From Paenibacillus rhizovicinus (lineage in GTDB: Bacteria; Bacillota; Bacilli; Paenibacillales; Paenibacillaceae), in assembly GCF_010365285.1 (NCBI RefSeq), contig NZ_CP048286.1, positions 6,374,001 to 6,438,000 on the forward strand: a stretch of 64,000 bases of DNA. Direction: 5' to 3'. The notes below the pieces were generated by a model. That model was not told the origin of the DNA, searched no databases, and saw only the letters and a list, made by a program, of their open reading frames with translations. The position numbers were made by a program, and so were the translations under genes. Shown here one piece after another: positions 53,341 to 62,847 of the stretch; the first letter of the stretch is position 1, and each line of letters starts with the position of its first letter.

Positions 53341-53778
53341 ATGAAAGACAAAATGACGGAGAGATGGAACACGTACGAGTCGTTTCACGTCGTATTGGGC
53401 GACAAGAAAGTGGCAGACATTGTCATTACGAACCACGCCAAGAGCCGCTGGGCCGATCGTGTAGAGAATGAGAGAACGGGCTACGAGGATATCGCCGACT
53501 TCATGTGGCAATGTTTAAAGCAGGACCGGGTCGAGCCTTATTATCGTAACGAACAAGATGTTTATCTCATCGACGACGATCTGGTATTCGTAGCAGAATT
53601 TGCCATATTAGAGAAAGAAACGGACTTAATGGGAAACCCGCTGCATAAAATGATCGTTGTCACATTTCTTGGAAGAATGTCTGAGACTATTGAACTACGC
53701 GACTTGAAGTCTTATTATTCCTGGCTGCGTCATTCCAGACGCATGACGTTAATTAAAAACAGCCGAAAACGAAAATAG
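53341..53778 (+). CDS. Conserved-looking protein of unknown function
   Basis: The 145-residue protein is soluble, with VADIVITNHAKSRWADRVEN near the N-terminus, YYRNEQDVYLIDDDLVFVAE in the middle and a basic tail (SWLRHSRRMTLIKNSRKRK). The ITxHAxxRWxxRV segment recalls DUF4258-like or RelE-like folds, but I do not claim that. GGGGAGGGGTGG precedes the ATG and a terminator follows at 53804. Confidence 0.6.
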   Translation: MKDKMTERWNTYESFHVVLGDKKVADIVITNHAKSRWADRVENERTGYEDIADFMWQCLKQDRVEPYYRNEQDVYLIDDDLVFVAEFAILEKETDLMGNPLHKMIVVTFLGRMSETIELRDLKSYYSWLRHSRRMTLIKNSRKRK

Positions 53779-53803
53779 CGAAAATAACGCGATAACGCAT
53801 ACG

Positions 53804-53832
53804 AGCACGGGCAGAAGAAGCCCGTGCTTTTT
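53804..53832 (+). terminator. Terminator of the 145-residue protein gene
   Basis: AGCACGGGC pairs with GCCCGTGCT around AGAAGAA, then TTTTC. Confidence 0.88.
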
Positions 53833-53903
53833 CTCATATATACGATAAATTACTGTGCGTTTGATGTATAATAATGGCGAAGAGAAAGGAAGGGATGCCC
53901 TTC

Positions 53904-54815
53904 ATGGCGCTCAATTTTCATCAGCTACACATCTTTTACACGGTTGCGGAGCGCGGCAGCTTCTCGGCGGCGGCTCAGGCTTTGCATATGACGCAGCCGG
54001 CAGTGACGATGCAGGTTCAATCGCTGGAAGATTATTTCGGCACGAAGCTGCTGCAGCGTTCGACCAAGCGGATCGAGCTTACGGAAGCCGGAAGGGCGCT
54101 CATGCCGTTCGCCCAGCGGAGCATCGATTTGATTCGCGACACCGATTTGCAAATGTCCAAATTCACCAAACAGCTTAAAGGCCGGCTGCAGCTTGGCGCG
54201 AGCTTGACGATCGGGGAATATATTTTGCCGCGGCTGCTTGGCCCGTTCGGACAGGAATTTCCGCATATCGCGATCAGCATGAAAGTGATGAACACGGCCC
54301 AGATCATGGAAGAAATCGTGAATCACCAGCTTAATTTCGGCTTGATCGAAGCGCCTGTCAACCATCCGGACATGCATATGGAAGCGGTCCTGAGCGATGA
54401 ACTGAAGCTGATCGTCGGCAAGTCGCATCCGCTCGCAGGGGAGAGCGAAGTCGAACTCGAAGAAGTGATGAAATATCCCATTGTCCTTCGGGAGCAGGGC
54501 TCCGGCACGCGGCTCGTCATGGAAGAACAACTGAGGGCGAAACAGATGAACGTCGGCGATTTGAAAATCGTGATGGAGTTGGGAAGCACGGGCGCGGTTA
54601 AGTCTGCCGTCGAAGCGGGGCTCGGCATTTCATTCGTTTCCGCTTCGTCGGTCAAGCACGAGGTGGCGCTTGGTTTGATCAAGACGATACCGATTCGGGA
54701 CGTGCAATTCAAACGGCAATTTTATTCGATCTTCCTGAAATCCGCGCTGCTTCCGATTTCCGCCGTTACGTTCCTGACATTTCTGAGAGAGAGGGATCTG
54801 CAGCAATGGCTATGA
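53904..54815 (+). CDS. LysR-family transcriptional regulator
   Basis: The 303-residue regulator has the N-terminal winged HTH (LHIFYTVAERGSFSAAAQAL, HMTQPAVTMQVQSLEDYFG) and a type 2 periplasmic-binding effector domain (RLQLGASLTIGEYILPRLL, FGLIEAPVNHPDM, REQGSGTRLVMEEQL, AVEAGLGISFVSASSV). Effector domain features are near those of the CysL/YwfK group, but the inducer is unknown. ATG 53904 is chosen for spacing from AAGGAAGGG. The stop overlaps the PHP gene by 10 bases, so the two are coupled. Confidence 0.9.
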   Translation: MALNFHQLHIFYTVAERGSFSAAAQALHMTQPAVTMQVQSLEDYFGTKLLQRSTKRIELTEAGRALMPFAQRSIDLIRDTDLQMSKFTKQLKGRLQLGASLTIGEYILPRLLGPFGQEFPHIAISMKVMNTAQIMEEIVNHQLNFGLIEAPVNHPDMHMEAVLSDELKLIVGKSHPLAGESEVELEEVMKYPIVLREQGSGTRLVMEEQLRAKQMNVGDLKIVMELGSTGAVKSAVEAGLGISFVSASSVKHEVALGLIKTIPIRDVQFKRQFYSIFLKSALLPISAVTFLTFLRERDLQQWL

Positions 54816-55663
54816 ATCTAACCGGCAAGGCGGATTTGCATACGCATACAACGGCATCCGACGGCATGCAGCGGCCGGCCGACAATGTCGCGATCGCGAA
54901 AGCGAAGGGACTGGCCGCGATCGCCATTACCGATCACGATACGGTGGACGGCATCGATGAAGCGATGGAAGCGGGAGAACGGCTGGGCATTACGGTCGTG
55001 CCAGGCGTCGAGATCAGTACCGTTGCAGAGGGCATTGATATTCATGTCTTGGGTTATTACATGGATTGGAAAGACTCGGGCTGGCGGAGCAAGCTGGAAC
55101 GCCTTCTTACCCTGCGCGAACAGCGAAACGAGATGATTATCGAGAAACTGAACGGGCTCGGCATGGCAGTAACGCTGCAGGATATTGAAGACGAAGCCAG
55201 AGCGCATGGCAAAGACAGCGGCTCCATGGGAAGACCCCATATCGCTGCCGTGCTGATCAAGAAAGGGTATGTCGGCTCCATGCAGGAAGCGTTCGACCGT
55301 TATCTGGCGCAGGGGGCAGCAGCCTATGCAAACCCGCCGCGGCTTCATCCGTTCGAAGCGCTTGCCTGGATCCGCGAAGCGGGCGGAACGAGCGTTATCG
55401 CGCATCCTGGACTATATGGCAACGATGAACTCGTTCGGGAGATCGTCGCCGATGGCGCGCAAGGCATCGAAGTATACCACTCCGATCATGACGAAGCCGA
55501 CGAGGCGCGGTATTTGAAGCTTGCCGAAGAATTCGGTTTGATCGTAACCGGCGGATCGGATTTTCATGGCGAACGGCAGGGCGTTATCTTTCACGGGGAC
55601 ATCGGAAGCCGGACTGTCGATGCGTCCGTGCTGGATCTGTTGAACCCGGCCGGCTTGGCGTAA
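54806..55663 (+). CDS. PHP-domain phosphoesterase (TrpH/YciV-like)
   Basis: The 285-residue protein has the PHP metal motifs KADLHTHTTASDGMQ, AITDHDTVDGIDEA, VPGVEIST and, at the C-terminus, VTGGSDFHGERQG, plus an IAHPGLYG loop. These enzymes hydrolyse 3',5'-bisphosphonucleotides or short RNA ends. It is coupled to the LysR gene upstream, which may be transcribed as one unit. A repeat tract and a strong terminator follow. Confidence 0.9.
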   Translation: MAMNLTGKADLHTHTTASDGMQRPADNVAIAKAKGLAAIAITDHDTVDGIDEAMEAGERLGITVVPGVEISTVAEGIDIHVLGYYMDWKDSGWRSKLERLLTLREQRNEMIIEKLNGLGMAVTLQDIEDEARAHGKDSGSMGRPHIAAVLIKKGYVGSMQEAFDRYLAQGAAAYANPPRLHPFEALAWIREAGGTSVIAHPGLYGNDELVREIVADGAQGIEVYHSDHDEADEARYLKLAEEFGLIVTGGSDFHGERQGVIFHGDIGSRTVDASVLDLLNPAGLA

Positions 55664-55685
55664 GGGGAAAATAAGGTTTGAGAGG

Positions 55686-55732
55686 TACGCAAAACGCAAA
55701 AACGAAATACGCAAAACGTAATACGCAAAGCG
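55686..55732. repeat. TACGCAAAACG short direct repeats
   Basis: TACGCAAAACG occurs at 55686 and 55708, and TACGCAAAGCG at 55722, in an A-rich stretch with further CGCAAAAACG copies, just before a terminator hairpin. No frame through it has a ribosome site. Confidence 0.75.
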
Positions 55733-55735
55733 CAA

Positions 55736-55774
55736 AAACGGCACGGAAGCTTTCGAGAAGCTTTCGTGCCGTTT
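55736..55774. terminator. Bidirectional terminator between PHP gene and rqcH
   Basis: AAACGGCACGGAAGCTT pairs with AAGCTTTCGTGCCGTTT with one mismatch, with A-rich and T-rich flanks (CGTTATCTTTATCTTTATTT). Confidence 0.88.
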
Positions 55775-55817
55775 CGTTATCTTTATCTTTATTTTTATCT
55801 TTATGCGGAATCCCCGC

Positions 55818-57674
55818 CTACGCTTTGATTTGCGAAGGAAGGTCTTTCAGACGCTGTTCGTCCGGTGTGATGAACAGCGTTTTTTGATGATCGTAGATGA
55901 CAAATCCCGGTTTGGCGCCGCTTGGCTTCTTCACGTGACGAATCAGCGTGTAGTCGACGGGCACCATGGACGAGGAACGGGCTTGGCTGAATTGTGCCGC
56001 CAGCATAGCCGCTTCTTCGAGCGTGCGATCGTTGAAGTTTGCCCCTCGAATCACGACATGCGAGCCCGGAATATCTTTCGTATGCAGCCATGTGTCGTTC
56101 GGTCCGGCGACCTTGTTCGTCAAGAAGTCGTTCTGCGTATTATTCTTGCCTACGAAGATCGGCAGTCCTTCCGAAGACGTATAGCAGAGGAGCGCGGGCT
56201 GCTTCGATTTCTTCTTCTTGGCGCCGCGCTTCTCGCGCTGCCGCATGTAGCCTTGCTCCGCAAGCTCGTCGCGGATTTCCTCGATGTCCGCAAGCGATGC
56301 GCTGTCCAGCTGCTGCAGCAGCGAGGCGAGATACTGGATTTCCTGCTCGGCAAGTCCCATTTGCTCGGTGACGAACACTTGACTGTTGCGGAATTTCGCG
56401 TACTTCTTGAACAGCCGCTGCGCGTTCTGGGAAGGCGTCAGCTGCGGGTCAAGCGGAATGGTGATAAGAGGCATTTCCTCTTCATAGTAGTTGGCCAGCT
56501 CGACCGTCGTATCGCCGCGCTGGATTTGATGCAGGCTGGCCGTCAGCAGCTCGCCCAAGATGCGGAATTTATCGGCATCCTGCGCTTCGCGGAGCGATTC
56601 TTCAAGCTTCTCCAGCTTCTTCTCGTTCTTGCCGCGTTCGTTCTGCAGGAAGCGGATGAGATCGGATACCCGCTGCTTCACGGTATCGCGCTGCGCCTTG
56701 TCGCCATAGAACGCTTCCAGGCAGGCGCTGACGGTTTCGAACGCAGCCGTTTCGCCCTTCAGATGCGTCAGCGGCGTGACGGAAAAGGCGGATTTGCCGT
56801 TTCCTCCTGCCAGCGCAACGATCTGCGGCTCGTACGATCCGGAGCGGAACGGCGTCATCATGTCGCGGAAGAACGGCCATAGCATTTCGCCGGTTCGCTG
56901 AATCTCGTCCAATCCGTTCGGCAGTTTCTCGTTCGGATTGGCCGCTGCCGCGCGATATGCGATTTCCTTGGCCAATAGCGGGCTCATGCCGCTGAAAGCG
57001 GCAACGATCAGCTTGTCCGGCGTGAGCGATTCGGCCGGTACCGGTTTGGGCGCCGTGCCGAAATGAATGCTGTCTTCGTCCGGCATTGGAGGGTTCAGAA
57101 GCAAGGAGCCCGCGCCATGCAGCGCCGCGGTGAACTCTCGTTCGCCGTTGACCGCGAACGGATCGTGCTTGCCTTGCTCCGGCGGAGCAATATATGAGGT
57201 GCCGGGCATGATGACGCGATAGCTGCTAATGGACGGCGTAACGTGATGGATGCCGTCATGGATCGTCTCCGTTGTCGCGTCAAGCAGAATGATGTTGCTG
57301 TGGCGGCCCATCAATTCGATGATAATGCGCTTCTGGAACGTATCGCCGAGTTCGTCGCGTTGGCGGACATCGAGATGGATAATGCGTTCGTTGCCGACTT
57401 GGCGCACCGCTTCAATGACGGCGCCTTCGCAATGTTTGCGCATCAGCATGCAGAACATCGGCGCTTCCATCGGATTGACGAACGTTTGCTCCGTCCAGTG
57501 CACGCGCGGGTAAGTCGGATTTGCCGAAAGCAGCAGTCTGCCCGGGTTCCGGCCTCCGCGAATTTGCAGAACGAGGTCATGCGGCGACGGCTGGTGTATT
57601 TTATGAATGCGCGCTCCGACGCAAGCTTGAAGCTCGTCTGCGATCGCGCGTGTAACGATTCCATCTAAGGCCAT
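55818..57674 (-). CDS. rqcH: Ribosome quality control protein RqcH (NFACT family)
   Basis: The 618-residue protein is the bacterial NEMF/Rqc2 homologue that adds Ala tails to stalled nascent chains on 50S subunits. The NFACT-N domain starts MALDGIVTRAIADELQACVG, with GARIHKIHQPSPHDLVLQIR and LDVRQRDELGD (the Asp-x-Arg region). Helical coiled-coil arms follow (about 330-450; RGKNEKKLEKLEESLREAQD). The NFACT-R domain has FVGKNNTQNDFLTNKVAGPN and DTWLHTKDIPGSHVVIRG near 520-555. In B. subtilis yloA (rqcH) lies next to the Ca2+ ATPase yloB, as here but divergent. Confidence 0.96.
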   Translation of the reverse strand: MALDGIVTRAIADELQACVGARIHKIHQPSPHDLVLQIRGGRNPGRLLLSANPTYPRVHWTEQTFVNPMEAPMFCMLMRKHCEGAVIEAVRQVGNERIIHLDVRQRDELGDTFQKRIIIELMGRHSNIILLDATTETIHDGIHHVTPSISSYRVIMPGTSYIAPPEQGKHDPFAVNGEREFTAALHGAGSLLLNPPMPDEDSIHFGTAPKPVPAESLTPDKLIVAAFSGMSPLLAKEIAYRAAAANPNEKLPNGLDEIQRTGEMLWPFFRDMMTPFRSGSYEPQIVALAGGNGKSAFSVTPLTHLKGETAAFETVSACLEAFYGDKAQRDTVKQRVSDLIRFLQNERGKNEKKLEKLEESLREAQDADKFRILGELLTASLHQIQRGDTTVELANYYEEEMPLITIPLDPQLTPSQNAQRLFKKYAKFRNSQVFVTEQMGLAEQEIQYLASLLQQLDSASLADIEEIRDELAEQGYMRQREKRGAKKKKSKQPALLCYTSSEGLPIFVGKNNTQNDFLTNKVAGPNDTWLHTKDIPGSHVVIRGANFNDRTLEEAAMLAAQFSQARSSSMVPVDYTLIRHVKKPSGAKPGFVIYDHQKTLFITPDEQRLKDLPSQIKA

Positions 57675-57833
57675 GATGTAAAATTCCCCTTTACAAGTAA
57701 GTCATCTTCCTATCATGCCATAACCCGTCCAAAAACTTAAGTACCGGGCTGGGATATTTTCCGGTTTGTCCGAATACATTTAGCACATAGAGGCTGTCCG
57801 TCAGGCGGCAAGTATCGGAAGGGAGTCGGAACA

Positions 57834-60626
57834 ATGGAACAGGGGATGTGGCATGGGCTGGAAACGGCCGAGCTGGCTCAAACGCTGGATGCGAATCTGG
57901 AAACCGGGCTGGCGCCGGGAACGGCGGCCGAGCGGCTGACGCAGGTGGGCCGAAACGAGCTTTCGGAGGGGAAGAAAGTTTCCCCGGTATTGCTGTTTCT
58001 GGGTCAGTTCAAAGACTTCATGGTGCTGGTGCTCATGGGGGCAACGTTAATCTCGGGACTGCTCGGCGAATATTTGGACGCGATTACGATCGTGGCGATC
58101 ATCGTCATTAATGCCGTTCTTGGATTCGTGCAAGAATTCAGGGCGGAGAAATCGCTGCGTGCATTAAAGGCATTGTCCGCGCCGATGGCCAAGGCGCTCC
58201 GCGGCGGGGAAGTCGTCGTCATTCCGGCGAGCGAGCTCGTACCGGGAGATATCGTCGAGTTGGAAAGCGGCGACCGGATTCCGGCAGACCTGCGTTTTCT
58301 CGAGACGAACAGCTGTTATGCGGAAGAATCGGCACTGACAGGCGAATCGGTGCCGGTCAGCAAACATTGCGATCCGATCAAGACGGCCGATCTTCCGCTC
58401 GGAGATATGCGCAATATCGGCTTCATGGGCACGATGATCACTCGCGGGACTGCCAAAGGGATCATCATTCGGACAGGCATGAACACGGAAATGGGCAAAA
58501 TCGCCAATCTCATCCAGCAGACGGAAACGATGGAAACGCCGCTGCAGCATCGACTGGAGCAGCTCGGAAAAATTCTCATCATCGTTGCCCTGGCGCTGAC
58601 GGTCATGGTCGTACTTGCAGGAATTCTTCATGGACAGCCTGCCTACGAAATGTTCCTGGCCGGCGTCAGTCTGGCGGTAGCCGCAATTCCGGAAGGCCTC
58701 CCGGCCATCGTAACGATCGCGCTTGCACTCGGCGTGCAGCGGATGATCAAGCGGCGCGCGATCGTGCGCAAGCTGCCTTCCGTCGAGACGCTCGGCTGCG
58801 CGTCCGTTATTTGCTCCGACAAAACAGGCACGCTGACGCAAAATAAAATGACCGTAACGAAGCTGTGGATCGGCGGCCGTAACATGGAGATTACCGGCGA
58901 AGGGTACGAGCCCGCAGGCGGCTGCTTCGAAAGCGGCAAATTCGTCGACGTGAAACACGATCAGGCGCTGCGCCGGCTGCTGCAAGTCGCCGCGCTCTGC
59001 AATAACGCGACCGTAACGAAGCTGGATCCGGAAGCGGACAATAAGCGCAAGAAGGGCAAGGGCGTCATCGTCCAGGACGAGTGGGTGCTGAAAGGCGATC
59101 CGACGGAGGGCGCATTGACGGTGCTGGCATCCAAGCTGGGCGTGTCGGCGAAATCGATGGAGGGGCTGTACAAGCGGATCAAGGAATATCCGTTCGACTC
59201 CGAGCGGAAGCGGATGTCCGTCCTTGTCACGCATCAAGGCGGCCGCTTGATTTGCACCAAAGGCGCGCCGGACGTACTGATGAATCAATGCACGTACATT
59301 CTGTGGGACGGCAAAGTCGTTCCGTTCACGGCGACGCTGAAGCAGAAGGTGAGCGACTCCGCGGAGAATATGGCCGCTGGCGCGCTTCGCGTACTTGGCT
59401 TCGCCTACCGGGAGCTTCGTCCGCATGATGCCTCGGAAGTCGATACGGATGTTGAAAACCAACTGATCTTCGTGGGCTTATCCGGCATGATCGATCCGCC
59501 GCGCCGCGAAGTGAAGGAAGCGATCGCGAATTGCCGCCGCGCAGGCATCAAGACGGTAATGATCACCGGCGACCACCAATTGACGGCGGAAGCGATCGCC
59601 GGACAGCTTGGCATCATGCCGCGCGGGGGCATCGCCGTCAGCGGCCAGCAGTTGAACGAAATGTCGGAAGAGCAGCTGGAACGGCTGGCGGACAATATTT
59701 TCGTCTATGCGCGGGTATCCCCTGAACATAAGCTCCGCATCGTCAAAGCCTTGCAGCGCAAAGGACATGTCGTGGCGATGACCGGCGACGGAGTGAATGA
59801 CGCGCCGGCGATCAAAGCAGCCGATATCGGCATCGCGATGGGGATCACGGGAACCGACGTATCCAAGGAAGCATCGTCGCTCGTGTTGAGCGACGACAAT
59901 TTCTCGAGCATCGTGGCCGCGATCGAGGAAGGCCGGGGCATCTACGAGAACATCCGCAAATTTATCCGCTACCTGCTTGCTTCGAACGTCGGCGAAATCT
60001 TGACGATGTTCCTGGCGATGATGGCAGGTCTGCCGCTGCCGCTCGTGCCGATCCAAATTCTATGGGTCAACCTCGTGACGGACGGACTGCCTGCGATGGC
60101 GCTCGGCGTCGATCAGGCGGAGAAGGATCTCATGCAGCAGAAGCCGCGATCCGCGAAAGAAAATATTTTTGCCCGCAGGCTCGGCTGGAAAATCATTAGC
60201 CGCGGTATCTTGATCGGCGTCTTCACGCTCGCCGCGTTCTGGATCACGCTGCGCATCAAGCCGGGCGATCCGCAAAATCTCATTCATGCGCAGACTGTAG
60301 CTTTCGCAACGCTCGTCATGGCGCAGTTGATCCATGTGTTCGACTGCCGCAGCTCGAGGTCGATTTTCCACCGCAACATCCTGCAAAATAAATATTTGCT
60401 GTTCGCCGTGCTTTCTTCCGTCGTGTTAATGGCCGCCGTTCTGTACGTTCCGGTCTTGCAGCCGATCTTCAAGACCGTACCGCTCAGCTTCCGCGACTGG
60501 TGCCTCGTCATCGTCGCCGCCGGCATCCCGACATTCTTCATGGGCATCGGCAGCGTGCTCGGCACGACCGACAAGAAGAAGAAATCCAAATGGCCGCTCA
60601 GCGGGCAAAAAGCAACCGCGAGATAA
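57834..60626 (+). CDS. Ca2+-transporting P-type ATPase (SERCA-like, YloB type)
   Basis: The 930-residue P2A ATPase exports Ca2+. It has [13 protein letters not shown] (actuator), [17 protein letters not shown] (M4 Ca2+ ligand region), [13 protein letters not shown] with the phosphorylated Asp, [41 protein letters not shown] and the M6 block [18 protein letters not shown]. About ten membrane helices are visible. Length fits bacterial SERCA types (890-930). GGAAGGGAGTCGG precedes the ATG. A terminator follows at 60693. Confidence 0.95.
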   Translation: MEQGMWHGLETAELAQTLDANLETGLAPGTAAERLTQVGRNELSEGKKVSPVLLFLGQFKDFMVLVLMGATLISGLLGEYLDAITIVAIIVINAVLGFVQEFRAEKSLRALKALSAPMAKALRGGEVVVIPASELVPGDIVELESGDRIPADLRFLETNSCYAEESALTGESVPVSKHCDPIKTADLPLGDMRNIGFMGTMITRGTAKGIIIRTGMNTEMGKIANLIQQTETMETPLQHRLEQLGKILIIVALALTVMVVLAGILHGQPAYEMFLAGVSLAVAAIPEGLPAIVTIALALGVQRMIKRRAIVRKLPSVETLGCASVICSDKTGTLTQNKMTVTKLWIGGRNMEITGEGYEPAGGCFESGKFVDVKHDQALRRLLQVAALCNNATVTKLDPEADNKRKKGKGVIVQDEWVLKGDPTEGALTVLASKLGVSAKSMEGLYKRIKEYPFDSERKRMSVLVTHQGGRLICTKGAPDVLMNQCTYILWDGKVVPFTATLKQKVSDSAENMAAGALRVLGFAYRELRPHDASEVDTDVENQLIFVGLSGMIDPPRREVKEAIANCRRAGIKTVMITGDHQLTAEAIAGQLGIMPRGGIAVSGQQLNEMSEEQLERLADNIFVYARVSPEHKLRIVKALQRKGHVVAMTGDGVNDAPAIKAADIGIAMGITGTDVSKEASSLVLSDDNFSSIVAAIEEGRGIYENIRKFIRYLLASNVGEILTMFLAMMAGLPLPLVPIQILWVNLVTDGLPAMALGVDQAEKDLMQQKPRSAKENIFARRLGWKIISRGILIGVFTLAAFWITLRIKPGDPQNLIHAQTVAFATLVMAQLIHVFDCRSSRSIFHRNILQNKYLLFAVLSSVVLMAAVLYVPVLQPIFKTVPLSFRDWCLVIVAAGIPTFFMGIGSVLGTTDKKKKSKWPLSGQKATAR

Positions 60627-60692
60627 GGGCGCCACATTAAGAAAAGGGTTCAATAACGCTAGACTGCCGACGAGTAAACAGTTCAAAATGCC

Positions 60693-60728
60693 GACTGCCG
60701 GGTTTCAATTCTCGGCGGTCTTTTTTTT
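60693..60728 (+). terminator. Terminator of the Ca2+ ATPase gene
   Basis: GACTGCCG pairs with CGGCGGTC across a 12-base loop, then eight T. Confidence 0.85.
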
Positions 60729-60770
60729 ATGTGACATCGAATTGGTAGATGACTGGCTAGCTGGTCCTAT

Positions 60771-60798
60771 ACCTTGACCCTGCGTCATGGTTTATAAT
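60771..60798 (+). promoter_or_regulatory. Candidate MerR-type operator and -10 of the fusion gene
   Basis: ACCTTGAC (60771-60778), CCTGC, GTCATGGT (60784-60791) form an inverted repeat with 7 of 8 pairs, then TATAAT at 60793-60798. The TTGACC inside the dyad is only 13 bases from the -10, much shorter than normal. Confidence 0.5.
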
Positions 60799-60820
60799 GG
60801 GCGCATGGAGGCGTATTCGG

Positions 60821-61834
60821 ATGAAAATCAACGAGATTGCAGAACGGCTCGACATAACTCCCCGGGCGATTCGGCTTTATGAAGCCCGAGGCTTACTGAA
60901 GCCGCAGCGGGAAAGCGAGAACGGCTACCGTCGTTTCTCGGACAGCGATGCTTGGCGGCTGCAGACGATCGGCGCGCTTCGCGGCGCGGGGCTCGGCCTG
61001 GATGCGATCCAATCGCTGCTCGACAAACTAGACCGGGGCGATTCTGCAACGGTGCATCATTATTTGGAGCTGCAGCGCATGGCGCTCGCATCCAAATGGG
61101 TAGAAGGCAAATATGCCATGACGATGCTGGATGAACTCATCGGCAGATTCGAGGACAAGGGACGGCTGGACGCCGCGGATTTATTCGAGCTGACCGGAAG
61201 GCTAAAGGACATTCGGCGGCAGCAGGCCGCGTGGATCGATACGTGGCAATTCGACGCGATTGCAGCCCAATTCGATCGATCTGCCGCGATGCTCTCGACC
61301 GGCACGGCATTGACGCAGGAAGAATACGAACAGGCGCTGGATCTGATCGTGCAATGGACATCGCCGCGCCAGGGAGAGCAGGGGCTGGATATCGGGACGG
61401 GAACGGGCAACTTGGCGGGCCAGCTCGCCTCGCGGGGCGCGCACATGTCGGCAGTCGATCAATCCAAGGAGATGCTGGCCATTTGCAGGGACAAGCATCC
61501 CGGAGTGGCAGCCAAACTCGGTAATGCGCTCGCGCTGCCGTTCGTGGACGGACGGTTCTCGCTGATCGTGTCCGCGTTCGCGCTGCATTTTCTGAATGGA
61601 GAACAACAGACGCTGGCACTGGAGGAAATGAACCGCGTGCTCCTGCCGAACGGCCGCATTTGCCTGGCGGGTCTGATGGCGGAAGATGGATCGCCCGCGC
61701 AGGAAACAGAGCCCAAGAGGCATGCCATTAACCGCGGCCGGCTCCTGGAGTGGTTCAAGGAACATGATTTCGTTACCGTGCATTATGCGGTCAATCCGCA
61801 GATCGGCGTCCTCTACGCCGTCCGCAAACATTGA
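60821..61834 (+). CDS. MerR-type regulator fused to a SAM-dependent methyltransferase
   Basis: The 337-residue protein joins two domains. Residues 1-70 are a MerR HTH (MKINEIAERLDITPRAIRLY, GYRRFSDSDAWRLQTIGALR), followed by a dimerisation-like helix to about 115. From about 185 there is a class I methyltransferase: QGLDIGTGTGNLAGQLASRG (SAM loop), SAVDQSKEMLAICRDKHPG, SLIVSAFALHFL and EMNRVLLPNGRICLAGLM. ATG 60821 has GGAGGCG upstream. Such a fusion suggests a sensor whose output is modification of a small molecule or self-control; the substrate is unknown. A second methyltransferase gene follows. Confidence 0.88.
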   Translation: MKINEIAERLDITPRAIRLYEARGLLKPQRESENGYRRFSDSDAWRLQTIGALRGAGLGLDAIQSLLDKLDRGDSATVHHYLELQRMALASKWVEGKYAMTMLDELIGRFEDKGRLDAADLFELTGRLKDIRRQQAAWIDTWQFDAIAAQFDRSAAMLSTGTALTQEEYEQALDLIVQWTSPRQGEQGLDIGTGTGNLAGQLASRGAHMSAVDQSKEMLAICRDKHPGVAAKLGNALALPFVDGRFSLIVSAFALHFLNGEQQTLALEEMNRVLLPNGRICLAGLMAEDGSPAQETEPKRHAINRGRLLEWFKEHDFVTVHYAVNPQIGVLYAVRKH

Positions 61835-61835
61835 C

Positions 61836-61866
61836 TTGACTCTCACCTTGCGTCAACCCTCATGCT
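61836..61866 (+). promoter_or_regulatory. Second MerR-like dyad before the methyltransferase gene
   Basis: TTGAC (61836-61840), 11 bases, GTCAA (61852-61856), containing ACCTTGCGTCA, which shares ACCTTG and TGCGTCA with the dyad at 60771. TTGACT could be a -35 with a 19-base MerR-like spacer to CATGCT, a poor -10. Confidence 0.35.
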
Positions 61867-61961
61867 GAAGCGGAGCAGCATTCAGGCTGGCCGCACTCGT
61901 GCGCATAATTCCTTATGCCCATCGAAGTAACGCTCGCCTATGCAACCTAGGAGGGATAAGC

Positions 61962-62660
61962 ATGCAAGAGCATGAAGTCATTTATCAAAGCGAAACCGAA
62001 ACTTACGACCGCCTCATAGCCAATGAGGACCGGGAAGGAAACGTGCTGCGCGCCATCCGAACGATCGTTCCTAATCTAGCGCAGGTGGACGCAGCGGACA
62101 TCGGCTCGGGAACGGGGAAAATCGCCAGAAGATTGGCGTCGCAGGTGAAGTCTATTGTCATGACAGATGCATCAAAAGCGATGCTGGCCGTGGCCGAAAA
62201 GCATTTGAAGGCCGGGGGCAGCGCAAACTGGCGGATGGAGCAGGGGATGAACGAGAACCTTCCGCTAGCCGATCATGCGGTGGATCTATTGACCGCGGGA
62301 TGGACGATCTGTTATTCGACAAGCTCGAATATCCCGAATTGGGAAGACAACCTGCAGCGCATCCAGCAAGAAATCGCCAGAGTCGTCAAACCGGGAGGAT
62401 CAGCCGTCATCTTCGAAAACTTCGGGACGGGAAGCAGCGTCCCCGATCCGCCGGATTTCTTAACAGCGTACTATGCCAAACTCGAGCTGCAATACGGCTT
62501 TGCGCATACGGTGATCCAAACCGATTTTGAATTCGAATCCGTGGAAGAAGCGGCAGCATTGACCGATTTCTTCTTCGGCAGCGAGCTCAGTCAAGAAGTG
62601 CTGCGCACGCAAGTGACCAGAGTTCCCGGTTTTACAGGGGTATGGTGGAAGCGGTACTGA
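61962..62660 (+). CDS. Class I SAM-dependent methyltransferase
   Basis: The 232-residue protein has the SAM-binding AADIGSGTGKIARRLASQV, the acidic loop VMTDASKAMLAVAEKHL, ENLPLADHAVDLLTAGWTIC and VVKPGGSAVIFENFG. It begins MQEHEVIYQSETETYDRLIA. GGAGGG lies seven bases before ATG 61962. It is 127 bases after the MerR-methyltransferase fusion and could be its target. The methylated substrate is unknown. Confidence 0.87.
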   Translation: MQEHEVIYQSETETYDRLIANEDREGNVLRAIRTIVPNLAQVDAADIGSGTGKIARRLASQVKSIVMTDASKAMLAVAEKHLKAGGSANWRMEQGMNENLPLADHAVDLLTAGWTICYSTSSNIPNWEDNLQRIQQEIARVVKPGGSAVIFENFGTGSSVPDPPDFLTAYYAKLELQYGFAHTVIQTDFEFESVEEAAALTDFFFGSELSQEVLRTQVTRVPGFTGVWWKRY

Positions 62661-62697
62661 GAGGCAATAGGATGAACAGAGCTAGTCTAAAAAATCA

Positions 62698-62724
62698 GGG
62701 CCGCCAAGAAATTGGCGGCCTAAA
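62698..62724 (+). terminator. Terminator after the methyltransferase gene
   Basis: GGGCCGCCAA pairs with TTGGCGGCCT around GAAA, then AAAATT. The T-run is weak. Confidence 0.55.
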
Positions 62725-62826
62725 ATTGCCGGCAAGCAAAGCGCCCAGGCAATTAATTAAAACCAACTTCGCCGCCGAAGACCTGGCAGCCCAGAATTGC
62801 CGGCAAGCGCAGCGCGCCCAGGCAAT
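62723..62826. repeat. Two copies of an ATTGCCGGCAAGC repeat
   Basis: AATTGCCGGCAAGCAAAGCG with CCCAGGCAAT (62723-62754) and AATTGCCGGCAAGCGCAGCG with CGCCCAGGCAAT (62793-62826) are imperfect direct repeats. Each can fold through ATTGCC and GGCAAT. They begin the gene-free stretch 62661-63317. Confidence 0.8.
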
Positions 62827-62847
62827 CTACCTCGCGCCAAAAGTAAA

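Noticed and set aside
55803-56882. 359-residue frame opposite rqcH
   Set aside because: Shadow frame; rqcH on the other strand has all family motifs.
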